Position numbers and translations under genes: made by a program. A stretch of 64,000 bases of DNA, taken from the NCBI RefSeq assembly GCF_022900255.1, contig NZ_JALIRM010000012.1:124001-188000 (forward strand), in the 5' to 3' direction. Of the stretch, positions 26,511 through 35,640 are shown piece by piece (positions within the stretch are counted from its first letter, which is position 1; the number at the start of each line of letters is the position of its first letter). A model generated the notes under the pieces. That model was not told the DNA's origin and searched no databases. It saw nothing but the letters and a program-made list of their open reading frames with translations. This DNA is from Lederbergia wuyishanensis (GTDB taxonomy: Bacteria; Bacillota; Bacilli; Bacillales; Bacillaceae_C).

Positions 26511-27260
26511 ATGAAAACACTATTCATTACTGGTGGAAATAATGGAATTGGGTATTATATGATTTTAGAATGGCTTAGAATGGGTAATTGTGTTTCTGTT
26601 ATTGACTTGAATTGCGATAACATTGAAAAGTTAAGAGAAGCTTATCCGTCAACTCTGTTATGTTTTAAAGGCGATGTTACGGATTTGGAATCAGTAAAAA
26701 CCGCTGTGAATGGAACAAGACGTCAATTTGGCAATATAGATTATGCCATACACAATGCCTGCTTGTGTTTATTTAAAAACTTCGAGGAACATAGCAGGGA
26801 AGATTTTGATAGAGTAATGGACACCAATTTTCATGGCGCAATAAATATGACTAATATGGTATTGCCGATAATGAAAAAACAAAAACGCGGTAAGATCATT
26901 TTTACGAGTTCAGGTGTTAGTGTTACTGGATTTATCGATCTGAGTTCGTATGCATCAAGCAAAGGAGCGATAGAATCTTTAGCAAAATGCTTAAACTTAG
27001 AGTATGCCGATAGTGGAGTTACTTTTCATCTCATGCATCCACCCCTTACAGACACAGATTCATCTTCGCCATTGCCAATTCCAAAAGAATTTAAAGCATT
27101 ACCTGAAAAAGTAGGAAAAGGATTTATTCGAAATATCGATAGTAAAAAAATGATCATCACACCTTCATTTAAAGATACAGTTTCAATAAAAATTAATTAC
27201 CTCTTTCCAATAACACTAGGCCGTTTGCTAGTTAAATTGACTAAAAGACAAATTCAATAG
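26511..27260 (+). CDS. Short-chain dehydrogenase/reductase
   Basis: A 249-residue classical SDR. The cofactor motif is TGGNNGIG at residues 7-14, HNACL replaces NAG, TSSGVSV has the catalytic Ser, and YASSK supplies the Tyr and Lys. The C-terminal ILGRLL-type hydrophobic end may touch the membrane. An NAD(P)-dependent oxidoreductase of unknown substrate. ATG 26511 is chosen since GGAGG lies 5 bases upstream; the TTG at 26496 would include it in the coding region. Confidence 0.82.
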   Translation: MKTLFITGGNNGIGYYMILEWLRMGNCVSVIDLNCDNIEKLREAYPSTLLCFKGDVTDLESVKTAVNGTRRQFGNIDYAIHNACLCLFKNFEEHSREDFDRVMDTNFHGAINMTNMVLPIMKKQKRGKIIFTSSGVSVTGFIDLSSYASSKGAIESLAKCLNLEYADSGVTFHLMHPPLTDTDSSSPLPIPKEFKALPEKVGKGFIRNIDSKKMIITPSFKDTVSIKINYLFPITLGRLLVKLTKRQIQ

Positions 27261-27270
27261 CACATAATAA

Positions 27271-27303
27271 AAATGGCTCGGAAATTTTTCCAAGCCATTT
27301 CAT
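27271..27303. terminator. Bidirectional terminator between SDR and RND genes
   Basis: The arms AAATGGCT (27271-27278) and AGCCATTT (27293-27300) form a perfect 8-bp stem with further inner pairing. A-rich and T-rich flanks lie between the convergent genes. Confidence 0.75.
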
Positions 27304-27308
27304 AATTA

Positions 27309-30300
27309 TCAAACATTATCTGGAGTTACAGAAACTTGTAATTTTTTATTTTTACCTTTTACTTTTACACGTTCTACTTTAGCTCGTGAGAAAGAAAATA
27401 GGCGATACGTAGCTGGTACGAGCAACAAAGTGATAAACGTTGCGAACATCAAGCCACTAATAATAGCAGTTGCCATCGGTGCTTGATAATTACCCGATGT
27501 ACCTGAGGCAAGTGCCAATGGAAGCATTCCGCCTGCAGTAGTTAAGGTTGTCATGAATATTGGTCGAATCCGATTTTTTCCAGCTTCAACAAGCGCATCT
27601 TCAATCGAGTATCCTTCTTTCCGGAGTTGATTTGTTCTATCAATGAGAAGGATTGCGTTGTTTAATACAATTCCAATCAGCATGACAATTCCAATTCCAG
27701 ACATTAAGTTTAGTTCCATTTGTGTGAAAAATAATCCTAGAATGACACCGACAATCGTCATTGGAATGACAGACATAACGATAAGCGGATGTCCTAAATG
27801 ATTAAATTGCACTGCCATTACAAGGTACACTAGGAACAAAGCGATTGCGAAAACAAATAGTAAATCCTTCATTAAATCTTGTTGCGCCTCAAGGTTCCCT
27901 GCAACCGAGATTGTGTAACCATCTGGTGCATTAAAGTCATTGATCAAACTTTGAACATCTCGATTAATGCCCCCCAAGTCTTTTCCTTCAATGTCTGCTG
28001 TAATGGACATGAAACGTTCTCCATCTGTATGTCTAATTTCATTTGGAGTTTCAATTGTTTTTAAATTAATAAAAGAAGATAACTTTTTTTCACCATCTGG
28101 AAGTGGAAGGTTCAAGTCCAATAGTGCAGACTTTGTACTTGTTTTTTCATCCCATTTTACATTTAACGGTATATTTTCTTCATTAAATGTGATTTCACCA
28201 ACTGGCATTTGTAAAAATGCTTGTTCTATTAAATGTCTAATTTGAATAGGGGAAAGTCCTGCTGCTTCGATTTCTTTCTCCTTTAATTGTATAACTTGTT
28301 CCTGTGAGGTGCGCTTCATTGAACTTGTAGCACCCACAATTCCATCAATGGATTGGAAATCATTCATAAAATCATTTGATATCTTTTGTAATTCTTCAAA
28401 GTTTTCTCCTTTAATATTGACTTGAACAGGAGAACCGCCACCTTCGTCCATAGCACTTTGAACATTCTTAATAGGAGTTGTTTCACGCAGATCACGAAGA
28501 TTTTTTAAGATTTGTTCATTTACTTCCTTCTGTGGTAAAACAATATCTTCGCCCTTTGTCATATTTATAATGGCGTAGAGCGCTCCTCCGTTATCCATAA
28601 CATAGTTTGTTTCAACATCTTTAATCGATTGAAGTTTTTCATTAATCTTATGAACAACCTCTTCTTTATCTTTATTAGAAAGACCAGGTTCTAAATTGAT
28701 CATTAGTTCGGCATAACGGTTATACATATCAGGCATAATGTTCATCGGTATTTTATTCACAAGGAAAAATGATCCGACTAACATAAAGATAAACGTAAAG
28801 ATGATGCCTAAGCTGCGACGTTTTTTCTTAATAGTCCATGCGACAAGTGCGTTGTAACTACGTAAAAAAGGACTTTCTTTAACTTTTTTCTTGTTTCGAA
28901 GCTTTAACAATTTTTCAGAAAGAACTGGTATGATCGTAAAAGCAATGATAACAGAGCTTATTAACGTAATTGCTACTACAGTTGAAAGAATGACCATAAA
29001 CTGAGCCATTTCTCCTTGGATGAAGCCTATAGGCAGAAAGACAACAATCGTTGTTAACATTGAAGCAATGACAGCAGAGGAAACTTCTTTCGTACCTTCA
29101 ATAACTGCATCAAATTTGCTTAAACCTTGTTCTCTCTTTTTATAAATCGACTCAAGAATAACAATGGACGAGTCAACCATCATTCCTATTCCTAATCCGA
29201 GTCCGATCAAAGTAATTATGTTAAAGCTGTAATCAAATAACCATATTGTTGCGAAAGTAAGTAAAACAGATGTTGGAATGGATATTCCGATAATAAAAGT
29301 AGCTCTTAAATTGCGAAGAAATAATAATAGGACAGCAACCGCTATAATTCCACCAATTAGAATATTATCTGTTACACCATCAATTGATTCTTTTACATAA
29401 TCCGCTTGTGCGACTACCTCATTTATCTCAAAGCCCTTGATTAAATGTTCTTTGCGAATGTTTTCAACTTCTGCTCTTATAGCATCGGCCATTTGAATTT
29501 GAGAAACATCAGATGTACGACCTACCTGAACTAAAATAAAATCCTTTGTTCCATTTTTCCAAACATAAGATGAGCTTTCTAATGGCTGAACAGAAACATT
29601 TGCGATATCCTTCAGCAAAATGTTGCCATTTGAAGTAGGGATTTTTATACTCTTCACATCATCAATATTTTCTAATTTTGTATTCCAGCGAATGGATGGT
29701 GTATCTTTATCATTGCTTAATTCACCTAAAGTGGCTTCATTATTTACGTTTTGTAATGCACCAATAACTTGAGTTGCATCCAACGAATATTTATCCATTT
29801 TCTCACGGCTAAACTCAATAGAAACTTCACGCTCAACAGTACCAACAAGTGCAACATCTCTAACTTCTTTTAATGCTTCAAGTCTAGGTTCTAAGACATT
29901 TTTTGCAAAAGCGGTCATTTCCTCCATATTCCCATTGGAAATATCCATGAAAAATTCGTAGTTTTGACTTGTTCCATACTGTCCTGAATGGACTTCAGTA
30001 ACACCAGAAACTGAACCTTTCAAGGAATTAGCGATTGATTCAACTTCCTTAAACACTTCATCCCCTTTACCACGTTTAATGTTAACCGAAATAGTACTAC
30101 GTCCAATGGATGAAGTGGACTGAATATCTTCAATTCCGTTTAAGCCCTTTAGCTTTTGCTCCAGAGGATTCGTAATCGTTCGTTCAACTTCAACGGCAGC
30201 CATTTCTCCGGCACTAATTTCTACATATGCGCCGTCCATTTTAATATTTGGGAGGAGCTCCTTATCTAATTTGAAAACTGAATAGCAACCCAACAAAATA

Positions 30301-30362
30301 ATTAAGACTGTCATTAATCCAACTAAAATCTTTCTTTTTACAATAAACATAATGGCTTTCAT
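27309..30362 (-). CDS. RND-family efflux permease (SwrC/AcrB-like)
   Basis: A 1017-residue RND transporter. A first helix (ILVGLMTVLIILLGCYSVFKL) is followed by a large extracellular porter region, then the helix cluster with GMMVDSSIVILESIYKKREQG, whose Asp belongs to the proton relay. A second porter region and second helix set (GIGIVMLIGIVLNNAILLID) follow. In Bacillus such proteins export lipopeptides such as surfactin (SwrC). No membrane-fusion partner is encoded beside it. The start is placed at the second Met (30362), because AAGGGG lies 7 bases upstream and only 1 base from the first ATG. Confidence 0.9.
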   Translation of the reverse strand: MKAIMFIVKRKILVGLMTVLIILLGCYSVFKLDKELLPNIKMDGAYVEISAGEMAAVEVERTITNPLEQKLKGLNGIEDIQSTSSIGRSTISVNIKRGKGDEVFKEVESIANSLKGSVSGVTEVHSGQYGTSQNYEFFMDISNGNMEEMTAFAKNVLEPRLEALKEVRDVALVGTVEREVSIEFSREKMDKYSLDATQVIGALQNVNNEATLGELSNDKDTPSIRWNTKLENIDDVKSIKIPTSNGNILLKDIANVSVQPLESSSYVWKNGTKDFILVQVGRTSDVSQIQMADAIRAEVENIRKEHLIKGFEINEVVAQADYVKESIDGVTDNILIGGIIAVAVLLLFLRNLRATFIIGISIPTSVLLTFATIWLFDYSFNIITLIGLGLGIGMMVDSSIVILESIYKKREQGLSKFDAVIEGTKEVSSAVIASMLTTIVVFLPIGFIQGEMAQFMVILSTVVAITLISSVIIAFTIIPVLSEKLLKLRNKKKVKESPFLRSYNALVAWTIKKKRRSLGIIFTFIFMLVGSFFLVNKIPMNIMPDMYNRYAELMINLEPGLSNKDKEEVVHKINEKLQSIKDVETNYVMDNGGALYAIINMTKGEDIVLPQKEVNEQILKNLRDLRETTPIKNVQSAMDEGGGSPVQVNIKGENFEELQKISNDFMNDFQSIDGIVGATSSMKRTSQEQVIQLKEKEIEAAGLSPIQIRHLIEQAFLQMPVGEITFNEENIPLNVKWDEKTSTKSALLDLNLPLPDGEKKLSSFINLKTIETPNEIRHTDGERFMSITADIEGKDLGGINRDVQSLINDFNAPDGYTISVAGNLEAQQDLMKDLLFVFAIALFLVYLVMAVQFNHLGHPLIVMSVIPMTIVGVILGLFFTQMELNLMSGIGIVMLIGIVLNNAILLIDRTNQLRKEGYSIEDALVEAGKNRIRPIFMTTLTTAGGMLPLALASGTSGNYQAPMATAIISGLMFATFITLLLVPATYRLFSFSRAKVERVKVKGKNKKLQVSVTPDNV

Positions 30363-30756
30363 TTTCATACCCCTTTAAATTTTTTATATTTCAATGTGGT
30401 GAAAGAATTATGTAAGGTTGGAAATACACTGAAACACTAATTACAATCATAGCCAGCTTTTTTGTACTGGATAACCAGCTGGAGGTTTATTTTTGACTAA
30501 GTCTCGAGGCGGAGATGTAAGAAAATTAGAAGCGTTTAAAATCTTATACATACAAATTACAAACCATTTTACTGTGAAAAGTGAAATACTATGGGGTTGG
30601 GAAAGAGGATTGATCTTAGGGGATATAGGAGTGGTTCTCAATTCAATAAGTTATCTCTTTTTTTATCTCGACTCCCCAATACTAGATGTTATGGGAGCTT
30701 AATATTAGAGAACTTAAACAAAAAATAACCTCCAACACTTAATTGGAGGCTACATT
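30363..30756. other. Intergenic region upstream of the RND gene
   Basis: Mostly unexplained. A TTG-started frame on the plus strand (30493-30702, 69 codons) has GGAGG 7 bases upstream, but its product has no recognisable domain and I give it low weight. The minus-strand terminator of the 53-codon gene lies at its right end. Confidence 0.35.
30720..30749 (-). terminator. Terminator of the small minus-strand gene
   Basis: On the minus strand CCTCCAA pairs perfectly with TTGGAGG across a 7-base loop, followed by TTATTTTTT. It starts 8 bases after the stop codon of the 53-codon gene. Confidence 0.8.
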
Positions 30757-30918
30757 TCATAAATTGTTATTTTGTTGTTTTATTTCATCTTCAGCTTGGG
30801 TTATATTTCCTCTTTCGAACATACGATGTTCGTTGACCGAGTCACCAGCTTTAAGATTGTTTAAGTTTGAAGTAATGGTGATTTGTTCTTCATTGATGAT
30901 GGGGGTTTTCTTTTTCAA
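30757..30918 (-). CDS. Small hydrophilic protein, unknown function (53 aa)
   Basis: A TTG-started frame of 53 codons that is easily missed. CGGAGTG lies about 7 bases upstream and a clean terminator lies just after the stop, which together argue that it is real. The product is hydrophilic with no Cys or membrane segment: it begins MKKKTPIINEEQITITSN, continues with a LKAGDSVNEHRMFERG stretch and ends in a Gln/Asn-rich tail. I do not recognise a family. It is a monocistronic unit, divergent from the lasso operon, whose start lies 298 bases away. Confidence 0.65.
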   Translation of the reverse strand: MKKKTPIINEEQITITSNLNNLKAGDSVNEHRMFERGNITQAEDEIKQQNNNL

Positions 30919-31067
30919 TAAATGTCACTCCGTCCAAGATTATTTTTTCGAATCTTGTTATATTCTGTACTAAATTGACAGCTTAATTCAAAGTCTAAAA
31001 TATAAAATGTTTACATCGAAAAATAAGTTGACTTTATTTTTTAAAGCTGTTAATTTATCTTTAGGGT

Positions 31068-31074
31068 GTTCTTT
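31068..31074 (+). promoter_or_regulatory. SinR-type half-site upstream of the lasso operon
   Basis: GTTCTTT matches the SinR consensus GTTCTYT. It lies 91 bases upstream of the paired site at 31159 and 149 bases before the first cyclase gene. Confidence 0.4.
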
Positions 31075-31158
31075 ATAGTGAAATTTAAATACTTAATAAA
31101 GAATAACAGAATATATATATAATTATTTTTTTAATAGGACTATTTTTTTAATTATATT

Positions 31159-31174
31159 GTTCTTTAATAAGAAC
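31159..31174 (+). promoter_or_regulatory. SinR-type inverted operator at the lasso promoter
   Basis: GTTCTTTAATAAGAAC has perfect GTTCTT/AAGAAC arms. A TAAAAT hexamer at 31183-31188 could be the -10 box, which would place the operator over the -35 region (no good -35 is visible). It lies 42 bases before the cyclase 1 start. It resembles the operator in the eps promoter at 40337. Confidence 0.55.
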
Positions 31175-31216
31175 GATGAGTGTAAAATATAAAGTGTATT
31201 TTTCTGGAGGAAAAGA

Positions 31217-33157
31217 ATGAGTGCAATAGCTGGGATTTACAATCTAAGCGGAGAACCTATCTCTATCGAACATAGTTCTGGAATGATGAAATCACTTGAA
31301 AAATATCCAGCAGACGATATTCAAACTCTGCAAAGAGAAAATGTTTTTCTTGGTTGTCATGCCCAATGGATCACTCCTGAATCGATAGGTGAACAATTAC
31401 CTTTTTATGATTATGCGAGACAATTGGCTATTACGGCTGATGCCATTATTGATAACCGAAAAGAATTATTTGAAATGTTGCAAGTAAATCGAAACGATCA
31501 AAAAACCATTCCAGATAGCCTTTTAATTTTATTAGCATATGAAAAATGGGGAGAGGATTGTCCCAAGTTTTTAATTGGAGATTTTGCGTTTATGATATGG
31601 GATGAGAAGAATAAGCGGCTATTTGGTGCAAGAGACTTTTCGGGATCAAGAACGTTGTATTACTTTAAAAGCCCACAAAGATTTGTTTTTTGTACCGTAA
31701 TTAACCCGTTTTTTACTTTACCTTATATAAAAAAAGAACTGAATGAGCAATGGCTAGCGCAGTTTATTGCAAATCCTTTAATGTTTGATTCTATTGATCC
31801 AGAAACAACGGTATACGGTGATATTTGCCAAGTACCTCCCTCACACCATATCACAGTAGAAACAAACAAAATCACGATTAAAAGATACAGCACTCTACCT
31901 GATGGGAAAAAAATAAAATTAAAATCTAACGAAGAATATGAAGAAGCTTTCAGAGAAGTTTTTCAAAGAGCTGTGAATGACAGATTAAGAACTCACCTTC
32001 AAGTTGGATCCCATTTAAGTGGTGGTTTAGATTCTTCAACCGTTGCAAGCTTTGCAGCAAAACCATTATTAAATCAAAACAAAACTTTACATACATTTAG
32101 CTATGTTCCCGTGGATGATTTTGTTGATTGGACCCATAAAAGTAGGATTGCAAATGAACGACCTCAAATTGAATCAATCGTTAAACATGTAGGAAATATC
32201 TCGCCAAATTATTTAAGTTTTGATGAAAGAAACCCTTATACAGAAATTGATGAATGGCTTGAAATAATGGAGACGCCGTATAAGTTTTTTGAAAATACAT
32301 TTTGGCTAAGAGGGATATTCGAAGAAGCAAGTAAAAAAGGAGTGGGTGTTCTTTTAAATGGTCAGAGGGGAAATTGGTCCATTTCATGGGGGCCAACCAT
32401 TGATTTCTATGCTTTATTACTAAAAAGATTAAGGTTAATTCGTTTTTATCAAGAAATGTACTATTTTAGTAGAAATATGGGGTCTGGTAGAAAAAGGGTT
32501 TTATCGGTTGTGGCAAAAAATGCATTTCCGTATTTATATAGGAATCAATATAGCACGGAAGATGACTTTCCTATTTTTATAAATAAAGATCTTGCTATCA
32601 AAACAAAAGTTTTAGAAAAGCTTCATGAAGAACATGGCATTGACCCAAGAGGAAGGATAAATACTAATTCTTATAAAATTAGAAAACAGCAATTTAAACA
32701 GTTATATTATTGGAACACTATTGGAACATACGGAACAAAGTTGTCATTGAATTATGGTGTAGTAGACAGGGATCCATCTAATGATCTAAGAGTAGTTAAA
32801 TTTTGTTTATCCGTTCCTGAAAATCAGTATGTAAATAATGGTATGGGAAGATCGTTGATTCGAAGGTCAACGGAAGGATATTTGCCTGATAATATCCGTA
32901 TGAATCAACTTACAAAAGGCGTTCAAGGTGCTGATGGTGTTCATCGCATGAAAGGTATTTGGGAAAAAATCACAAATGAAGCGATGGAATTAACCAAGGA
33001 TCCTTTTTTGCAAGAATATGTCAATATTGAAGTGTTAAAAGATTGTATTAATAAGATAAAAGACCAACCGAAAGTAGAATTTGTTTTTGATTTTGAACTA
33101 AAAATTTTAATGCGAAGCATAATTTTACATCGTTTCATAAAAAATATTTTTACTTGA
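31217..33157 (+). CDS. Lasso peptide cyclase 1 (asparagine synthase-like, C protein)
   Basis: A 646-residue asparagine synthetase homologue. The N-terminal glutaminase-like domain begins MSAIAGIYN and lacks the catalytic Cys2 of true glutamine amidotransferases, as expected for lasso cyclases. The ATP pyrophosphatase motif SGGLDSS starts at residue 268. It adenylates the ring Asp/Glu side chain of the lasso precursor and closes the macrolactam with the core N-terminus. GGAGG precedes the ATG. First gene of the operon and immediately followed by a precursor gene; a paralogue of similar length lies at 33412. Confidence 0.9.
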   Translation: MSAIAGIYNLSGEPISIEHSSGMMKSLEKYPADDIQTLQRENVFLGCHAQWITPESIGEQLPFYDYARQLAITADAIIDNRKELFEMLQVNRNDQKTIPDSLLILLAYEKWGEDCPKFLIGDFAFMIWDEKNKRLFGARDFSGSRTLYYFKSPQRFVFCTVINPFFTLPYIKKELNEQWLAQFIANPLMFDSIDPETTVYGDICQVPPSHHITVETNKITIKRYSTLPDGKKIKLKSNEEYEEAFREVFQRAVNDRLRTHLQVGSHLSGGLDSSTVASFAAKPLLNQNKTLHTFSYVPVDDFVDWTHKSRIANERPQIESIVKHVGNISPNYLSFDERNPYTEIDEWLEIMETPYKFFENTFWLRGIFEEASKKGVGVLLNGQRGNWSISWGPTIDFYALLLKRLRLIRFYQEMYYFSRNMGSGRKRVLSVVAKNAFPYLYRNQYSTEDDFPIFINKDLAIKTKVLEKLHEEHGIDPRGRINTNSYKIRKQQFKQLYYWNTIGTYGTKLSLNYGVVDRDPSNDLRVVKFCLSVPENQYVNNGMGRSLIRRSTEGYLPDNIRMNQLTKGVQGADGVHRMKGIWEKITNEAMELTKDPFLQEYVNIEVLKDCINKIKDQPKVEFVFDFELKILMRSIILHRFIKNIFT

Positions 33158-33171
33158 AGGGGGGTGAAAGA

Positions 33172-33312
33172 GTGAAAAAAGATTGGCTTAAACCAAACCT
33201 AGAAGTTTTAGAAGTTGGAATGACAATGGCAGGACCAGGAATTAAGACACCTGATGCCGTGCAACCGGATCCGGATGCATCAGATGGAAAAGATGTAGTG
33301 CATTATAGTTAA
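33172..33312 (+). CDS. Paeninodin-type lasso peptide precursor 1
   Basis: A 46-residue peptide started by GTG after GGGGTG. Leader: MKKDWLKPNLEVLEVGMTM (19 residues), with the W-x-x-P-x-L form of the B1-recognition motif and Thr at position -2. Candidate core: 27 residues beginning AGPGIKTPDAVQPDPDA and ending DVVHYS. Asp at core position 9 would close a nine-residue ring with Ala1, as in paeninodin, whose core is very similar from memory. The C-terminal Ser is the expected target of the downstream kinase. It lies 14 bases after cyclase 1 and is followed by a hairpin. Confidence 0.9.
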   Translation: MKKDWLKPNLEVLEVGMTMAGPGIKTPDAVQPDPDASDGKDVVHYS

Positions 33313-33339
33313 TGATTTTACGTACTTAAGTAAATTGTG

Positions 33340-33369
33340 GCCCTTATACAAAATAAAAAGTATAAGGGC
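33340..33369 (+). terminator. Hairpin after lasso precursor 1
   Basis: A perfect 10-bp stem (GCCCTTATAC with GTATAAGGGC) has a 10-base loop and no T run. It is more likely an mRNA-stabilising or attenuating hairpin that lets precursor outnumber downstream mRNA than a full terminator. Confidence 0.6.
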
Positions 33370-33411
33370 ACATATTAAAAGAAATATGCGCTTTAGGAAA
33401 GGGTGGGAGCA

Positions 33412-35364
33412 ATGAGTGCAATAGCAGGAATCTTTCAGTTTAATAATGACCAATCTCATCCTTACTCAGGCGAAAGTTTAATGAAGTCCTTCGACCAATT
33501 TCCCTCCAATCAAAAAGGAACATGGAAAAATGATAAAATTTTCCTCAGTTGCCATGTCCAATGGATTACTCCAGAATCTGTTAACGAAACACTGCCGTTT
33601 TATGAAAGTGAATCACAACTCGTCATTACATCAGATGCGATTATTGATAATCGCGATGAATTATTTGATAGATTGCAAATACATCATTCTCAAAGAAAAA
33701 CCATGACAGATAGTGAATTAATCTTGGAATCCTACCTAAAATGGGGCGAGGATTGTCCTAAATATTTAATTGGTGATTTTGCATTTATGATTTGGGATGT
33801 CAGAAGGCAAGCACTCTTTGGGGCAAGAGACTTTTCAGGTGCAAGGACTCTTTATTATTACAAGGATGATTCTTGCTTTGCTTTCTGCACACTGATTGAG
33901 CCATTATTCAACTTGCCATTTATTAAAAAGCAATTAAATGAAAATTGGTTAGCTGAATTTATCGTTATACCAACAATTATTGAAAATGTAGATATGCATC
34001 ATACAGTCTATAAAGATATTTATCAATTACCTCCAGCACATACAATCTTAATAAAGAATAGTAAAGTATCACTTAATAGATATTGGAGTTTACCAGAAAT
34101 AAAGACTTTAAACTTAAAATCTGACGACGAATATTATGAAGCATTTCATGAGGTTTTCGGTAAAGCAGTTAACGAAAAAATACGTACATACGGAAAAGTT
34201 GGCTCACATTTAAGTGGAGGACTAGACTCAGGTTCAGTAGTTAGTTTTGCTGCAAAGTCCCTTAAGGAAGAAAATAAAGAATTATATACATATAGTTATA
34301 TACCACATGATAATTTTATAGATTGGACTCCTAAACATTATATTGCTAATGAAAAGCCATATATCAAGGAGACGGTTAATTACGTTGGAAATATTAAAGC
34401 TCATTATTTAAATTTTGAAGATAAAAACCCGTTTATGGATATAGACGATTTTCTAGAAATAATGGAAATGCCTTATAAATTTTTTGAAAACGCCTATTGG
34501 TTAAAGGGAATTAGTGAACAGGCAAGTAAAGATGGCGTAAAAATCGTTTTAAATGGATCTAGAGGCAATCACTCGATTTCATGGGGCTCTGAACGATTAA
34601 ATTATGAATACTACGCCTCCTTATTAAAAAGGTTAAAGTTATTAAAACTAAACTTAGAAATGAGTAGGTACTGTGAGAACTTTCCAACTGGTAGGCGCAA
34701 AATCTTACCTACTATTGCCAAATATGCATTTCCAAATTTAATGGCATTGTTTGAGAAAAGCCATGAATCCAATTATCATTTTCCTAATTTCATCAATCCA
34801 ACCTTTGCAGAAAAAAACAATATATATGAAAGGACACGTGAAGGTGATATTGGTATCACTGGTAGTTTTAAGGGGGATTTAAATGACTATAGAAGAAAAT
34901 ACTATGACAAACTCTACGTTTGGAATAAGAGTGGAACTGCTACTACGAAGCTATCTTTACGTAATGCCGTTTGGGATCGTGATCCTACCAATGATTTACG
35001 TGTAATTCAATTTTGCTTATCTCTCCCAGAGGAACAATATGCAAAAGATGGAATGGAGAGATCTTTTTTAAGAAGGGCAACTAAAAATATCCTCCCTGAT
35101 AAAGTAAGGTTAAACCATCATATTCGCGGAATTCAAGCAGCAGATACGATTCATCGTATGAAATCTAGCTGGGGTGAATTCCACAAGGAGATACAAGAGC
35201 TTATAAAGGACTCATTACTTAGCGAGATTTTGGATGTAAATGTAATAAGGAATTCTCTATCCAATCTCGGGAAAGAACCTATCCCAGAACTAGTATGGAG
35301 TGATGATTTTAAAATCTTATCACGGAGTCTAATTATTTATCGATTTTTAAAAAGGTTTAACTGA
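33412..35364 (+). CDS. Lasso peptide cyclase 2 (asparagine synthase-like, C protein)
   Basis: A 650-residue paralogue of cyclase 1. It shares the MSAIAGI start without Cys2, the GEDCPKYLIGDFAFMIWD stretch and the SGGLDSG ATP-pyrophosphatase motif at residue 268, the same position as in cyclase 1. Similarity is strong along the whole length, so the two genes arose by duplication. ATG 33412 is preferred to GTG 33403 because AAAGGGTGGGAG lies just upstream. The pairing with precursor 2, which follows 14 bases later, suggests it is specific for that substrate (inference). Confidence 0.9.
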   Translation: MSAIAGIFQFNNDQSHPYSGESLMKSFDQFPSNQKGTWKNDKIFLSCHVQWITPESVNETLPFYESESQLVITSDAIIDNRDELFDRLQIHHSQRKTMTDSELILESYLKWGEDCPKYLIGDFAFMIWDVRRQALFGARDFSGARTLYYYKDDSCFAFCTLIEPLFNLPFIKKQLNENWLAEFIVIPTIIENVDMHHTVYKDIYQLPPAHTILIKNSKVSLNRYWSLPEIKTLNLKSDDEYYEAFHEVFGKAVNEKIRTYGKVGSHLSGGLDSGSVVSFAAKSLKEENKELYTYSYIPHDNFIDWTPKHYIANEKPYIKETVNYVGNIKAHYLNFEDKNPFMDIDDFLEIMEMPYKFFENAYWLKGISEQASKDGVKIVLNGSRGNHSISWGSERLNYEYYASLLKRLKLLKLNLEMSRYCENFPTGRRKILPTIAKYAFPNLMALFEKSHESNYHFPNFINPTFAEKNNIYERTREGDIGITGSFKGDLNDYRRKYYDKLYVWNKSGTATTKLSLRNAVWDRDPTNDLRVIQFCLSLPEEQYAKDGMERSFLRRATKNILPDKVRLNHHIRGIQAADTIHRMKSSWGEFHKEIQELIKDSLLSEILDVNVIRNSLSNLGKEPIPELVWSDDFKILSRSLIIYRFLKRFN

Positions 35365-35378
35365 GGGGAGGTGAATTT

Positions 35379-35579
35379 ATGAGCAGAAAATGGAAAATGC
35401 CAGTTCTGGAAGTTCTTGATATTAGTATGACGATGAATGGACCAGGAAATGCGAATGCGGATTGTTTCGATGTATCTGAAGGAAAGCATGAAACCCATCC
35501 TGGTAGATCAAATGCTAGTTGCACAGATAAAGGTGGCGGCGGAGGCGGAGGCGGTGGAACCGGTCCGTTAGATAGCTAA
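35379..35579 (+). CDS. Lasso-like precursor 2 with long Gly-rich two-Cys core
   Basis: A 66-residue peptide; GGGGAGGTGA precedes the ATG. The leader MSRKWKMPVLEVLDISMTM is clearly homologous to that of precursor 1 (W-x-x-P-x-LEVL, T-M before the core). The candidate core has 47 residues: NGPGNANADCFDVSEGK, then a stretch with a second Cys, nine consecutive Gly, and TGPLDS at the end. Core residue 9 is Asp, as required for a nine-membered macrolactam, but residue 1 is Asn instead of the usual Gly/Ala/Ser/Cys. Cys10 and Cys29 could form a disulfide. The C-terminal Ser fits the kinase. Confidence 0.8.
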   Translation: MSRKWKMPVLEVLDISMTMNGPGNANADCFDVSEGKHETHPGRSNASCTDKGGGGGGGGGTGPLDS

Positions 35580-35601
35580 TACAGATTTAGAAAACGAACA
35601 T

Positions 35602-35640
35602 GCCCTTATACCCTATACAAATAGTATAGGGGCTTTATTT
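35602..35640 (+). terminator. Hairpin after lasso precursor 2
   Basis: CCCTATAC (35611-35618) and GTATAGGG (35624-35631) form an 8-bp stem with a 5-base loop, followed by GGCTTTATTT. The preceding GCCCTTATA matches the left arm of the hairpin after precursor 1, so the two spacers look duplicated. Probable partial terminator. Confidence 0.6.

Noticed and set aside
30493-30702. A 69-codon TTG-started frame with GGAGG upstream.
   Set aside because: The product has no recognised domain and no following terminator of its own; a minus-strand frame of similar length overlaps it. Not strong enough to call a gene.
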